A stretch of 10,329 bases of DNA, from the NCBI GenBank assembly GCA_003153875.1, contig PMBY01000403.1, positions 1 to 10,329 on the forward strand. Reading direction: 5' to 3'. The number at the start of each line of letters is the position of its first letter. Positions within the stretch are counted from its first letter, which is position 1. Shown here in pieces: positions 1 through 6,160 of this stretch. The position numbers and the translations under genes were made by a program. The notes beneath the pieces are model-generated. The model was not told the origin of the DNA, ran no database searches, and was given only the letters and a program-made list of their open reading frames with translations. The DNA comes from Myxococcales bacterium. Its GTDB lineage: Bacteria > Myxococcota > Polyangia > Fen-1088.

Positions 1-180
1 CTCTCGCATCAGGTGGTGGTAGACCAGCTTGGCGAAATGGTTGACGCCAAACTCATGTTCCGCGAGGGGGACCGCTTCTTGTCCCTGGCAGTTGCGGTGC
101 GGCCCGAGCTGGCTCTGCTGCGAATTCGCGAGGAGCAGGCGAGCGCCACGCCCGAGGCGGCGCCGAGCCCCACGCGATGA
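1..180 (+). CDS. 3' end of an unrecognised gene (last 59 codons)
   Basis: The first reading frame is open from the window edge to a TGA at 178-180 and gives 59 residues. The segment reads as ordinary globular protein: a hydrophobic and charged stretch (RFLSLAVAVRPELALLRI) followed by an Ala/Pro-rich tail ending in SPTR. I do not recognise the family from this fragment. The gene runs in the same direction as the D-Ala-D-Ala ligase gene 55 bp downstream, so the two may share a transcript. The lack of internal stops and the normal protein-like composition support coding, but 59 codons in GC-rich DNA is weak evidence by itself. Confidence 0.55.
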   Translation, partial: LSHQVVVDQLGEMVDAKLMFREGDRFLSLAVAVRPELALLRIREEQASATPEAAPSPTR

Positions 181-235
181 AGGATTAGCAGGCCACAAAC
201 TGGAAGCCGGCGTTCGCGGGTAGTAGGGTCAGGCC

Positions 236-1342
<1,107 letters not shown>

Positions 1343-1348
1343 TCGACG

Positions 1349-1585
1349 CTATCCTGCCTGTCCCGTCCAGCGCATGTACGCGCGCCGCACGTACGCGAAC
1401 CGCTCGCCCACTGTCGAGTAGCGGCGGCAGAACCAGCGCACCAAGGCCTGGGTGTGTTCGATCTCATCCGGCGAAAGTGGAATCGCCAGCCGTCGCTTCC
1501 ACTCGTCGAGTGGGACCGGCTGCTCGGCCAAGGCCTTGAGTCGGGCGCGCGTCTCAGGCGAGGCTGGGCCGATGAGTTCGCTCAT
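1349..1585 (-). CDS. small protein of unknown function
   Basis: This gene encodes 78 residues, is convergent with ddl, and leaves only 6 bp between the two stop codons. The frame extends further upstream, but the ATG at 1585 is preferred. It is preceded at about 8 nt by ACGGAG, and a plausible -10/-35 pair lies just upstream. The extra upstream codons would have to be transcribed from beyond that promoter. The protein is soluble and rich in Arg and Glu (for example ETRARLKALAEQPVPLDEWKR), with an aromatic/basic C-terminal helix (RFAYVRRAYMRW). I see no signal peptide, membrane segment or catalytic motif and do not recognise the family. Its role is unknown. Confidence 0.6.
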   Translation of the reverse strand: MSELIGPASPETRARLKALAEQPVPLDEWKRRLAIPLSPDEIEHTQALVRWFCRRYSTVGERFAYVRRAYMRWTGQAG

Positions 1586-1617
1586 GGCTTGCGCTCCGTG
1601 CGTTCCACGAAGGGAAG

Positions 1618-1646
1618 TATATAGCTTTTTCACACAGACGGCGCAA
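1618..1646 (-). promoter_or_regulatory. candidate sigma-70-type promoter for the small unknown gene
   Basis: On the minus strand a TTGCGC hexamer (1641-1646) and a TATATA hexamer (1618-1623) are separated by exactly 17 bp, in a locally AT-rich patch. Transcription would start about 25 nt before the ATG at 1585. The -35 matches the consensus at only three positions, so this is a plausible but unproven promoter. Confidence 0.4.
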
Positions 1647-1842
1647 TGGCCTGCCTTCTCAGTGCGAGTTTCTGTCGCATTATCCGACAATTGGGGCATG
1701 TTTATCCTACAAGGATTTTGGTCGCCTCCCCGGAAGGGTTCGTGGGCAACCCCGCGAAATCAGACGCATGCTCCGATTGATCTCGGCCGCCAAAGCGTGC
1801 GACTATCGCTGGGATATTAAATATTTTTCGGGGGATAATAGC

Positions 1843-1851
1843 GTTATGCGG
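1843..1851 (+). other. left boundary (core site) of the cassette array
   Basis: The sequence GTTATGCGG begins the first cassette. Its first seven bases resemble the integron core site GTTRRRY, where recombination occurs after the G. It is the exact reverse complement of CCGCATAAC at 2280-2288, the R'' end of the attC at the 3' end of the same cassette, as expected if the cassette once circularised. The AT-rich bases just before it (about 1812-1842) would be in the position of an attI site, but I cannot identify attI direct repeats. The boundary could instead be the right end of a decayed attC. Confidence 0.6.
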
Positions 1852-2271
1852 ATCCGACCCACGAGGAATGCTGCCACAACAGGGTTCCGAAGAATTGAAC
1901 CTGCTGATATCCAGCACGCGCAGTTGCGCGAACGGGCGAGTCCGGAAATGCAGGCTGCACACACAGAGCTGTTCGTGGCGACCAAGGGTTCGGAGCAGGT
2001 CGGACTACTCTCTCTTGATTTCCCTCCCGTGCCCCAGCCGCTGGAACTCTACGAGGTATTTGTGGTCTCCGAGTGTCGCTGCCAGGGCATCGGGGCATTT
2101 CTTCTCGAACAAGCCGAAATGGTCGGACGACGCCGGGGCTATCAGTCGATCCAATTGAAGCCGCATCCGCTCGACCCGGAACAGCGGCAAGAGTACCTGG
2201 TTGAATGGTATAGTCGCCATGGGTATTCACGGAGTTCCTCGGCGCCGGACTTCATGAGTAAGATGCTGTGA
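1846..2271 (+). CDS. GNAT-family N-acetyltransferase (cassette 1)
   Basis: This 141-residue protein is predicted to transfer an acetyl group from acetyl-CoA to an unidentified amine substrate. The acetyl-CoA binding motif A is clear: a hydrophobic strand LELYEVFVVS leads into RCQGIGA (residues 78-84; consensus Q/RxxGxG/A), followed by a helix LLEQAEMVGRRRGY. A C-terminal WYSRHGYSR segment matches the usual F/Y-Y-xx-x-G-F/Y end of the fold. The start is placed at the ATG at 1846. A longer frame back to 1768 would cross the predicted recombination boundary and adds no family-like sequence. That ATG lies inside the GTTATGC core site, so any ribosome binding site (a GGGGG run at 1830-1834, about 11 nt away) belongs to DNA outside the cassette. 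GNAT proteins are common integron cargo. The substrate cannot be told; antibiotic modification is possible but not shown. Confidence 0.85.
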   Translation: MRIRPTRNAATTGFRRIEPADIQHAQLRERASPEMQAAHTELFVATKGSEQVGLLSLDFPPVPQPLELYEVFVVSECRCQGIGAFLLEQAEMVGRRRGYQSIQLKPHPLDPEQRQEYLVEWYSRHGYSRSSSAPDFMSKML

Positions 2272-2279
2272 CGAATGGA

Positions 2280-2346
2280 CCGCATAACATGCCGTTGACG
2301 GTCGGCCGCGGACGGCCGCCCGCAGCTTTGCGGCAAGGCGTTGATT
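2280..2346 (+). repeat. attC-like recombination site 1 (end of cassette 1)
   Basis: R'' is GCATAAC (2282-2288). Four bases later comes CCGTTG, the spacing seen in classical attC left arms (TAAC-N4-CGTT). The right arm reads GCAGCTTTGCGGCAAGGCG, then TTGATT, resembling the classical right-arm pattern (GCTTAACTCAAGCGTTA). TGCCG (2290-2294) can pair with CGGCA (2331-2335). CGGCCG (2303-2308 and 2313-2318) forms a central stem with a 4-nt loop. R' (GTTGATT, 2340-2346) matches GTTRRRY at six of seven positions but pairs only partly with R''. Confidence 0.72.
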
Positions 2347-2356
2347 GAGGAGATCG

Positions 2357-2932
2357 ATGCCAACAGCTGAGCAAGTACTCCTGAGCGCTCTCCGTGAAAC
2401 CGCGCGCTACTATGGACCAAGGGGAGGCCGAGCACCCAAGGGCTTCACAAGACCCAAGAGCAACGAGGCCGCCGGATGGACCAGGGCAGAACTCAGCTTC
2501 TTGAAGGATAGGCTTGAACAGGCGGGGCATGTGGTGAAACGCGAGCGAGAAGTTGAAAACCGATTGCCTCCCGACTTGGTGGTGGTCGAGGGCGACGGTC
2601 GCATCACCGTACACCTTGAGCGGGAGACGCGCGGGTTCGAGTGGAATCACGTTCTCGGAGCGCTCCTCAAGATGCTGCTGCTTCCAGATCCACCGGCCGA
2701 AGTTACTTTCCTCGTGATCGCAAACACGGAAGTCGCAAACAGCGGATCTGGACCCAATTTGAACAATGTCCTCGATCTGTCCAAGAAGCTTCTTCAACGG
2801 GTGAGAGGCGTCAAGCGTCTCTACGTTGCCGCATGGTGCGGGCGGTCCCGCTGGGACGATACGCGGATCTTTCGGCTGTCCTCAACTGGCCGAATGCGCG
2901 ACGCGATCAAGAAATTGCGGGTCTTCCCCTGA
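2357..2932 (+). CDS. unknown cassette protein, possible PD-(D/E)XK nuclease-like fold (cassette 2)
   Basis: This 191-residue soluble protein begins at the ATG at 2357, preceded by GAGGAG at 2347-2352 that sits immediately after the core site; a TTG at 2345 is a less likely start. I do not recognise a named family. The N-terminal half has basic and Gly-rich segments (YYGPRGGRAPKG). Next come a helix (ELSFLKDRLEQAGHVV, about 45-60), a charged strand KREREVENRL, and then PPDLVVVEGDGRITVHLERE (71-90). A Pro-Asp pair (72-73), a hydrophobic hairpin and E-x-E (88-90) resemble the restriction-endonuclease-like core, although the usual final Lys is Glu here. The C-terminal half alternates strands and helices (EVTFLVIANTEV, RLYVAAWCGR) and has no membrane segment. 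The gene fills a single-gene cassette between two attC-like sites. Nuclease function is inference; an unrelated alpha/beta fold is possible. Confidence 0.75.
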   Translation: MPTAEQVLLSALRETARYYGPRGGRAPKGFTRPKSNEAAGWTRAELSFLKDRLEQAGHVVKREREVENRLPPDLVVVEGDGRITVHLERETRGFEWNHVLGALLKMLLLPDPPAEVTFLVIANTEVANSGSGPNLNNVLDLSKKLLQRVRGVKRLYVAAWCGRSRWDDTRIFRLSSTGRMRDAIKKLRVFP

Positions 2933-2944
2933 GGCGACAACTGC

Positions 2945-3046
2945 CCATAATGCCGTTGCATCTGGCAATCCCGCCGCAGGGACATCGTGTAGAATCGAGG
3001 CGCCGCCTCGGCGGCGGGCTTGCAGCTGAACCGCAAGCCGTTATGC
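2945..3046 (+). repeat. attC-like recombination site 2 (end of cassette 2)
   Basis: Left arm CCATAAT (2945-2951) pairs with the R' box GTTATGC (3040-3046) over six positions, counting one G-T wobble. GCCGTTGCATCTG (2952-2964) pairs with CAGCTGAACCGC (3023-3034), with two mismatches and one unpaired G at 2958. An extra base in the left arm is a known feature of attC sites. The right arm GCTGAACCGCAAGCCGTTA closely follows the classical pattern. CGCCGCC (3001-3007) and GGCGGCG (3010-3016) form an inner hairpin. The R'' box lacks the usual final C. Confidence 0.75.
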
Positions 3047-3063
3047 GCACATCATTCAACTAA
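3043..3063 (+). promoter_or_regulatory. six-codon leader ORF starting in the attC core site, stop overlapping the next start
   Basis: The ATG inside the core site GTTATGC opens a mini-ORF of six codons (MRTSFN) that ends in TAA at 3061-3063. The last A of that stop is the first base of the cassette 3 start codon (TAATG). Cassette 3 has no visible Shine-Dalgarno sequence, so translational coupling from this mini-ORF could start its synthesis. In class 1 integrons a short ORF in attI1 is known to help translation of cassettes that lack a ribosome binding site. A similar role here is inference. Confidence 0.45.
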
Positions 3064-3800
3064 TGGCTCCGCGGAGACGACCACCAAACCAGGCGCGACT
3101 GATAGCCTTATTGCTAAGGCTCGATCAGATTGGGGAGGACGTCGGGCAGTTCATTGGCAGCGCCGAGGCCTCGCTGAGTCATGACTCCTTGGACGACCTC
3201 GCGAAGCGTCCGAAAGAACTGATTCAGCAGTTTCAGAAGGCGGTGACGGCGAGCCTCGGAGTCGCCAAGATGGCGGCTGCCGGCTTTGCGGGTCAATCGG
3301 AGAGCGAACCGCCGCCAGAGCACGACAAGTTCCAGCGCTGGATGCTGGAGATTAGTCCTCACGAGTTGATGACTCTTCTCCTGCGTACTTTTGTCATCGT
3401 AGCCTGCGCAGAGCTTGAACGCTTTCTTCGCGAGATGGCGCGCTGGCATCTGACTGACAAGGAGATTCAACGCGTTAGAGCAGATCGCGACAGGCCTCCA
3501 AACCTCGCTCACTCGAACGCGAAAGCGAAGGCTCAGCTCATCGATCTCGTGTGCCCTACTGTTGGTCGACCCTCCGTGTGGCCGCGGCGGTTGCGCCTCG
3601 TATTCGGATTTCGATTCCCGAAGCCATTGGTCACTTCTCTGCGCATACTTGTACAGTGGCGTCACGAGTTTTCACACAGGAACTGCGCACCCCTCGCTGT
3701 CGACTGGAGCGGCGATCCGGATGCGATAGAGTCGATCATTACTTGGTGGCTCGCCTGTATCGCCAGCAGTGACATGGTGGTCGCCCGTACGCGTCGATAG
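3063..3800 (+). CDS. HEPN-like protein with RX4H motif, putative RNase (cassette 3)
   Basis: This 245-residue, mostly helical protein starts at the ATG at 3063 within TAATG, with no clear ribosome binding site of its own. Near the C-terminus WRHEFSHR gives R200-x4-H205, the RX4-6H signature of HEPN-domain ribonucleases, where the Arg and His are catalytic. Upstream helices include LMTLLLRTFVIVACAELERF (about 104-123), a bundle compatible with the four-helix HEPN fold. The N-terminal third (LIALLLRLDQIGEDVGQFIG) is another amphipathic helix region. HEPN proteins act in toxin-antitoxin, abortive infection and other defence settings, usually cutting RNA. No partner such as a MNT nucleotidyltransferase is encoded next to it. 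The gene stands alone in a cassette between attC-like sites. I do not recognise a named subfamily, and the nuclease role rests mainly on the motif. Confidence 0.72.
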   Translation: MAPRRRPPNQARLIALLLRLDQIGEDVGQFIGSAEASLSHDSLDDLAKRPKELIQQFQKAVTASLGVAKMAAAGFAGQSESEPPPEHDKFQRWMLEISPHELMTLLLRTFVIVACAELERFLREMARWHLTDKEIQRVRADRDRPPNLAHSNAKAKAQLIDLVCPTVGRPSVWPRRLRLVFGFRFPKPLVTSLRILVQWRHEFSHRNCAPLAVDWSGDPDAIESIITWWLACIASSDMVVARTRR

Positions 3801-3805
3801 CGGTG

Positions 3806-3921
3806 GCGCATAACCAATAGGCGTTTGATCCGGTCGCAGGAATAGAAACCCTGTCTGTCTGGCGCCTGGCGGCGGCACAGGTGCCAGAGGCCTGTGGCGG
3901 ATCGACCGTGCCTCGTAGCAC
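3806..3921 (+). repeat. attC-like recombination site 3, degenerate right end (end of cassette 3)
   Basis: The left end GCGCATAAC (3806-3814) is the exact reverse complement of GTTATGCGC, the first bases of the same cassette (3040-3048). GATCCGGTCGCAGG (3828-3841) pairs, with one bulge and a wobble, with CCTGTGGCGGATC (3891-3903). Inside it CTGGCGCCTG (3859-3868) and CAGGTGCCAG (3878-3887) form a 10-bp stem with one G-T pair and a 9-nt loop. The expected R' box would fall at GTAGCAC (3915-3921), which matches GTTRRRY at only five of seven positions. The site looks like an attC whose right core has decayed, closing the array. Confidence 0.6.
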
Positions 3922-3981
3922 GATTCCCCAACCAAGATTGATTCCCCAGCAACTTGTTCAACCGGTTTCCGATGACTCCGC

Positions 3982-4227
3982 GTGAGCCCCACGATTCTTC
4001 GGATCGGCGGATACCGGTTCTACTTCTTCTCGCGCGAGGAGCCGAGGGCGCATGTGCACGTGCAACATTCCAACGGACAGGCAAAGTTCTGGCTGGAACC
4101 AGACGTGCAGCTCGCGCAGAATTATGGCCTCGGTCACCGTCAAGTCTCGACGGCGTTTCGGCTGATCAAGGAGAACGAAGATGAAATCCGCGCTGCGTGG
4201 GAAGACCATTTCGACCGTCGAGGTTAG
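3982..4227 (+). CDS. DUF4160 family protein
   Basis: This 81-residue protein starts at a GTG. The N-terminus SPTILRIGGYRFYFFSREEPRAHVHVQHSNGQAKFWL is the characteristic start of DUF4160, including the His-Val-His-Val segment and the E-P-D-V-Q-L-A-Q-N-Y-G-L stretch (residues 39-50). The C-terminal helix RLIKENEDEIRAAWEDHF is also typical, so the protein is full length. The biochemical role of the family is unknown. DUF4160 genes are often found next to DUF2442 genes, as here, and such pairs have been suspected to be toxin-antitoxin-like. The start is fixed by the match to family N-termini; the ribosome binding site is poor. Its last 47 bases overlap the following gene. No attC-like site could be recognised after the pair, so it may not be part of the cassette array. 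Confidence 0.88.
   Translation: MSPTILRIGGYRFYFFSREEPRAHVHVQHSNGQAKFWLEPDVQLAQNYGLGHRQVSTAFRLIKENEDEIRAAWEDHFDRRG
4168..4173 (+). promoter_or_regulatory. strong ribosome binding site for the DUF2442 gene
   Basis: AAGGAG lies 7 nt before the ATG at 4181, inside the DUF4160 coding sequence. It decides the start of the downstream gene and indicates that the 47-bp overlap is real. Confidence 0.7.
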
Positions 4228-4531
4228 CAAGGTCTCCCCTATGGGATTCTGGCTGCACGTTGACGATCGCGACCTGTTGGTGCCGTTCAAGCAATTCCCG
4301 TGGTTCGCGGACGCCACGATACGGCAGATCACAGCCGTGGAGAGACCCAGCCCCCACCACCTTCGCTGGCCCGACCTCGATATCGATCTCGCCCTCGCGT
4401 CCATCGAGCATCCTGAGCGGTTCCCGCTCATGAGCCGTGTGCTGCCTGGCCTGCCTCTGCAGCGGGCGCAGCTGCCACATCGGCGACCGCGGAAAGCCAG
4501 CCCGTCATCTCGGAGGCCGGCGCGCGACTGA
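4181..4531 (+). CDS. DUF2442 family protein
   Basis: This 116-residue protein's first 85 residues match DUF2442: a strand pair EVSKVSPMGFWLHVDDRDLL, the PFKQFPWF motif (about 35-42), then WPDLDIDL (63-70) and IEHPERFPL. Function is unknown. It is the regular neighbour of DUF4160, and the two are probably made together and may form a complex or a toxin-antitoxin-like pair (inference from association only). The ATG at 4181 has a good AAGGAG at 7 nt, which supports the 47-bp overlap with DUF4160. The last 30 or so residues (Arg/Pro/Ser-rich, ending RRPARD) do not look like the family. They probably reflect loss of the original stop and read-through into the GC-rich intergenic region. Confidence 0.87.
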   Translation: MKSALRGKTISTVEVSKVSPMGFWLHVDDRDLLVPFKQFPWFADATIRQITAVERPSPHHLRWPDLDIDLALASIEHPERFPLMSRVLPGLPLQRAQLPHRRPRKASPSSRRPARD

Positions 4532-4606
4532 GGCCACCTGAGTCTTTCCGGCGTCCCAGGCAACCTCGAGGTCGGCTAGCGTGGGCGGTGGCGGTAGCGG
4601 TAGCGA

Positions 4607-4717
4607 TTCGCGTGCCGCGGCCTGCGTGGGCGACCCGCGTGAGCGTGAGCGGCCCGCTCCCCGCCTACCGCGTACCGCACACGAACTCGCTCACCCTCAC
4701 GCACTCGCGCACGCGAA
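4607..4717. repeat. nested inverted repeats in the intergenic region between convergent genes
   Basis: An outer perfect 9-bp inverted repeat, TTCGCGTGC (4607-4615) with GCACGCGAA (4709-4717), encloses an inner 13-bp pair, GCGTGAGCGTGAG (4637-4649) with CTCACCCTCACGC (4690-4702), with one mismatch. A short GAGCGG-C-CCGCTC palindrome lies within. A repeated GGTAGC hexamer (about 4593-4604) lies just left of it. No gene is supported here. The structure may help end transcription from both sides. Confidence 0.45.
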
Positions 4718-4748
4718 CCGCGGGCCGGGGACCGCAGATCCAATCGAT

Positions 4749-4770
4749 GGGCGCCGGAGCACCGGCGCCC
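4749..4770 (-). terminator. stem-loop downstream of pgk, probable terminator
   Basis: GGGCGCCGG and CCGGCGCCC form a perfect 9-bp GC stem with a 4-nt loop. The flanks CCAATCGAT and ATCGAATTGG extend the pairing with a small bulge. It begins 25 bp past the pgk stop. There is no T-run on either strand, so it is not a textbook intrinsic terminator. It could instead protect the 3' end of the mRNA. Confidence 0.5.
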
Positions 4771-4795
4771 GTGATCGAATTGGCGCCCCGGCCTG

Positions 4796-6061
4796 CTACT
4801 TCTGGTCCAGCACTTCAATCGGCGGCATGGCCTTGCCTTCGAGATACTCCAGGCTGGCGCCGCCGCCGGTCGACACGTGGGTCATCTTGTCGGCCAGGCC
4901 CATCTTTTCGACCGCTGCGGCCGAGTCACCGCCGCCGATCACCGTGATGGCGCCGCGCCCCGTGGCCGCAGCAATCGCCTTGGCCACGGCCAAGGTGCCG
5001 GCCGCGTAGTCGGGCGACTCGAACACGCCCATGGGACCGTTCCATACGATGGTGCCGGCCTTGCCGATGATGTCGCTGAAGGCAGCCACCGTCTTGGGGC
5101 CGATGTCCATGCCCATCAGCCCGTCGGGAATCGCCTCGCCGGGCACCACGGTGGGCTTGTCGCCGGTCATGGCCTTAAAGTCAAAGTTGGCCGCTGCGCT
5201 GTGGTCCGAGGGCAGCACGATCTTGCCGCCTGCCTGTCCCAGCAGCTTCTTCATCTCTTCGACTTGGTCTTCCTCGACCCGGCTCTTGCCCACGGCCACC
5301 CCGCGCGCCTTCAGCAGGGTGTAGGCCATGGCCCCGCCGATGAGGATGTGGTCCACCTTGCCGAGCAGGTTGGAGATGAGCTTGATCTTGTCGCTGACCT
5401 TGGCCCCGCCCAGGATGGCCACGAAGGGCCGCTTGGGGCTGGACACGGCTTCGTGCAGATAGCGGATCTCCTTTTCCACTAGATACCCAGCGACCGCGGC
5501 GCCGCCCTTCTTCTGGATGGCCTTGGCCGTGCCGTACATGCTGGCGTGCTTGCGGTGGCAGGTGCCAAAGGCGTCATTGACGTACACGTCGCCCAGCTTG
5601 GCCAAGCCAGCCACGAAATCGTCGTGGGTCTTCTGCTGTTCGGGTGTCAGCTTCTTGTCGGGATTCTTCTTGGCCTTGTCGGGCATGGTCTCGCCCGCGT
5701 GGAAGCGCACGTTCTCCAGCAGCGCGGTCTCGCCCGGCTTGAGCGAGGCCACTAGCGCCTCGGCGGCCGGACCGATGACCTCGTTGGGCCCGAGCTTCAC
5801 CGGCTTGCCCAGCAGTTCGCCCAGGCGTACGGCGCAAGGCTTGAGGCTGCCTTCGGGATCAAAGGCGCCATCAGGCCGGCCCAGGTGGCTCATCAGTACC
5901 AGCTTGCCGCCCTGGTCTAGCACTTGCTTGATGCTGGGGAGCGCGGCGCGGATGCGCCGGTCGTCGGTGATCTGACCGCCCTTCAAAGGCACGTTGAAGT
6001 CCACGCGCATGAGCACGGTCTTGCCGCTGACGTTGATGTCTGCAAGGGTCTTGGTCGCCAT
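4796..6061 (-). CDS. pgk: phosphoglycerate kinase
   Basis: This is a cytoplasmic glycolytic enzyme that transfers phosphate between 1,3-bisphosphoglycerate and ADP to give 3-phosphoglycerate and ATP. The 421-residue product is full length. The N-terminal substrate domain has RVDFNVP (19-25), SHLGRPDG (58-65), [11 protein letters not shown] and [18 protein letters not shown]. The nucleotide domain has [32 protein letters not shown] (from 376) and STGGGAS (397-403). A Lys/Glu-rich insertion ([15 protein letters not shown], roughly 128-150) makes it a little longer than minimal bacterial enzymes but falls where eukaryotic-type and other long forms vary. The ATG at 6061 is preceded by GAGAGG at about 8 nt. 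The gene stands alone: no gap or tpi gene lies beside it, and a palindromic element separates it from the upstream gene, so it should have its own promoter. A weak TACTAT -10-like hexamer occurs on the minus strand at 6116-6121. Confidence 0.98.
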   Translation of the reverse strand: MATKTLADINVSGKTVLMRVDFNVPLKGGQITDDRRIRAALPSIKQVLDQGGKLVLMSHLGRPDGAFDPEGSLKPCAVRLGELLGKPVKLGPNEVIGPAAEALVASLKPGETALLENVRFHAGETMPDKAKKNPDKKLTPEQQKTHDDFVAGLAKLGDVYVNDAFGTCHRKHASMYGTAKAIQKKGGAAVAGYLVEKEIRYLHEAVSSPKRPFVAILGGAKVSDKIKLISNLLGKVDHILIGGAMAYTLLKARGVAVGKSRVEEDQVEEMKKLLGQAGGKIVLPSDHSAAANFDFKAMTGDKPTVVPGEAIPDGLMGMDIGPKTVAAFSDIIGKAGTIVWNGPMGVFESPDYAAGTLAVAKAIAAATGRGAITVIGGGDSAAAVEKMGLADKMTHVSTGGGASLEYLEGKAMPPIEVLDQK

Positions 6062-6160
6062 GTTGTCTGCCTCTCGCTGATGGTTCGTCGCAGCCCCGGC
6101 GGGGCACGCGGGCAGATAGTAGCGGATCTCAGGGAAAAACGCAGGCCCCTGCTGCCTGGT

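Noticed and set aside
1586..1699. Upstream extension of the small minus-strand protein
   Set aside because: The added 38 residues are Cys/Thr-rich and unlike the rest, and a plausible promoter lies within them. The ATG at 1585 has a good ribosome binding site.
1700..1842. Full attI site or an additional attC before cassette 1
   Set aside because: I could not find integrase-binding direct repeats or a matching left arm, so only the core boundary is called.
1768..1845. Upstream extension of the GNAT gene by 26 codons
   Set aside because: It crosses the predicted cassette boundary, its residues do not fit the acetyltransferase fold, and no better ribosome binding site is present.
2641..3063. 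140-codon plus-strand frame ending at the HEPN-like start
   Set aside because: It overlaps the cassette 2 gene in another frame and reads through attC site 2. Only its last six codons, from the core-site ATG, are of interest.
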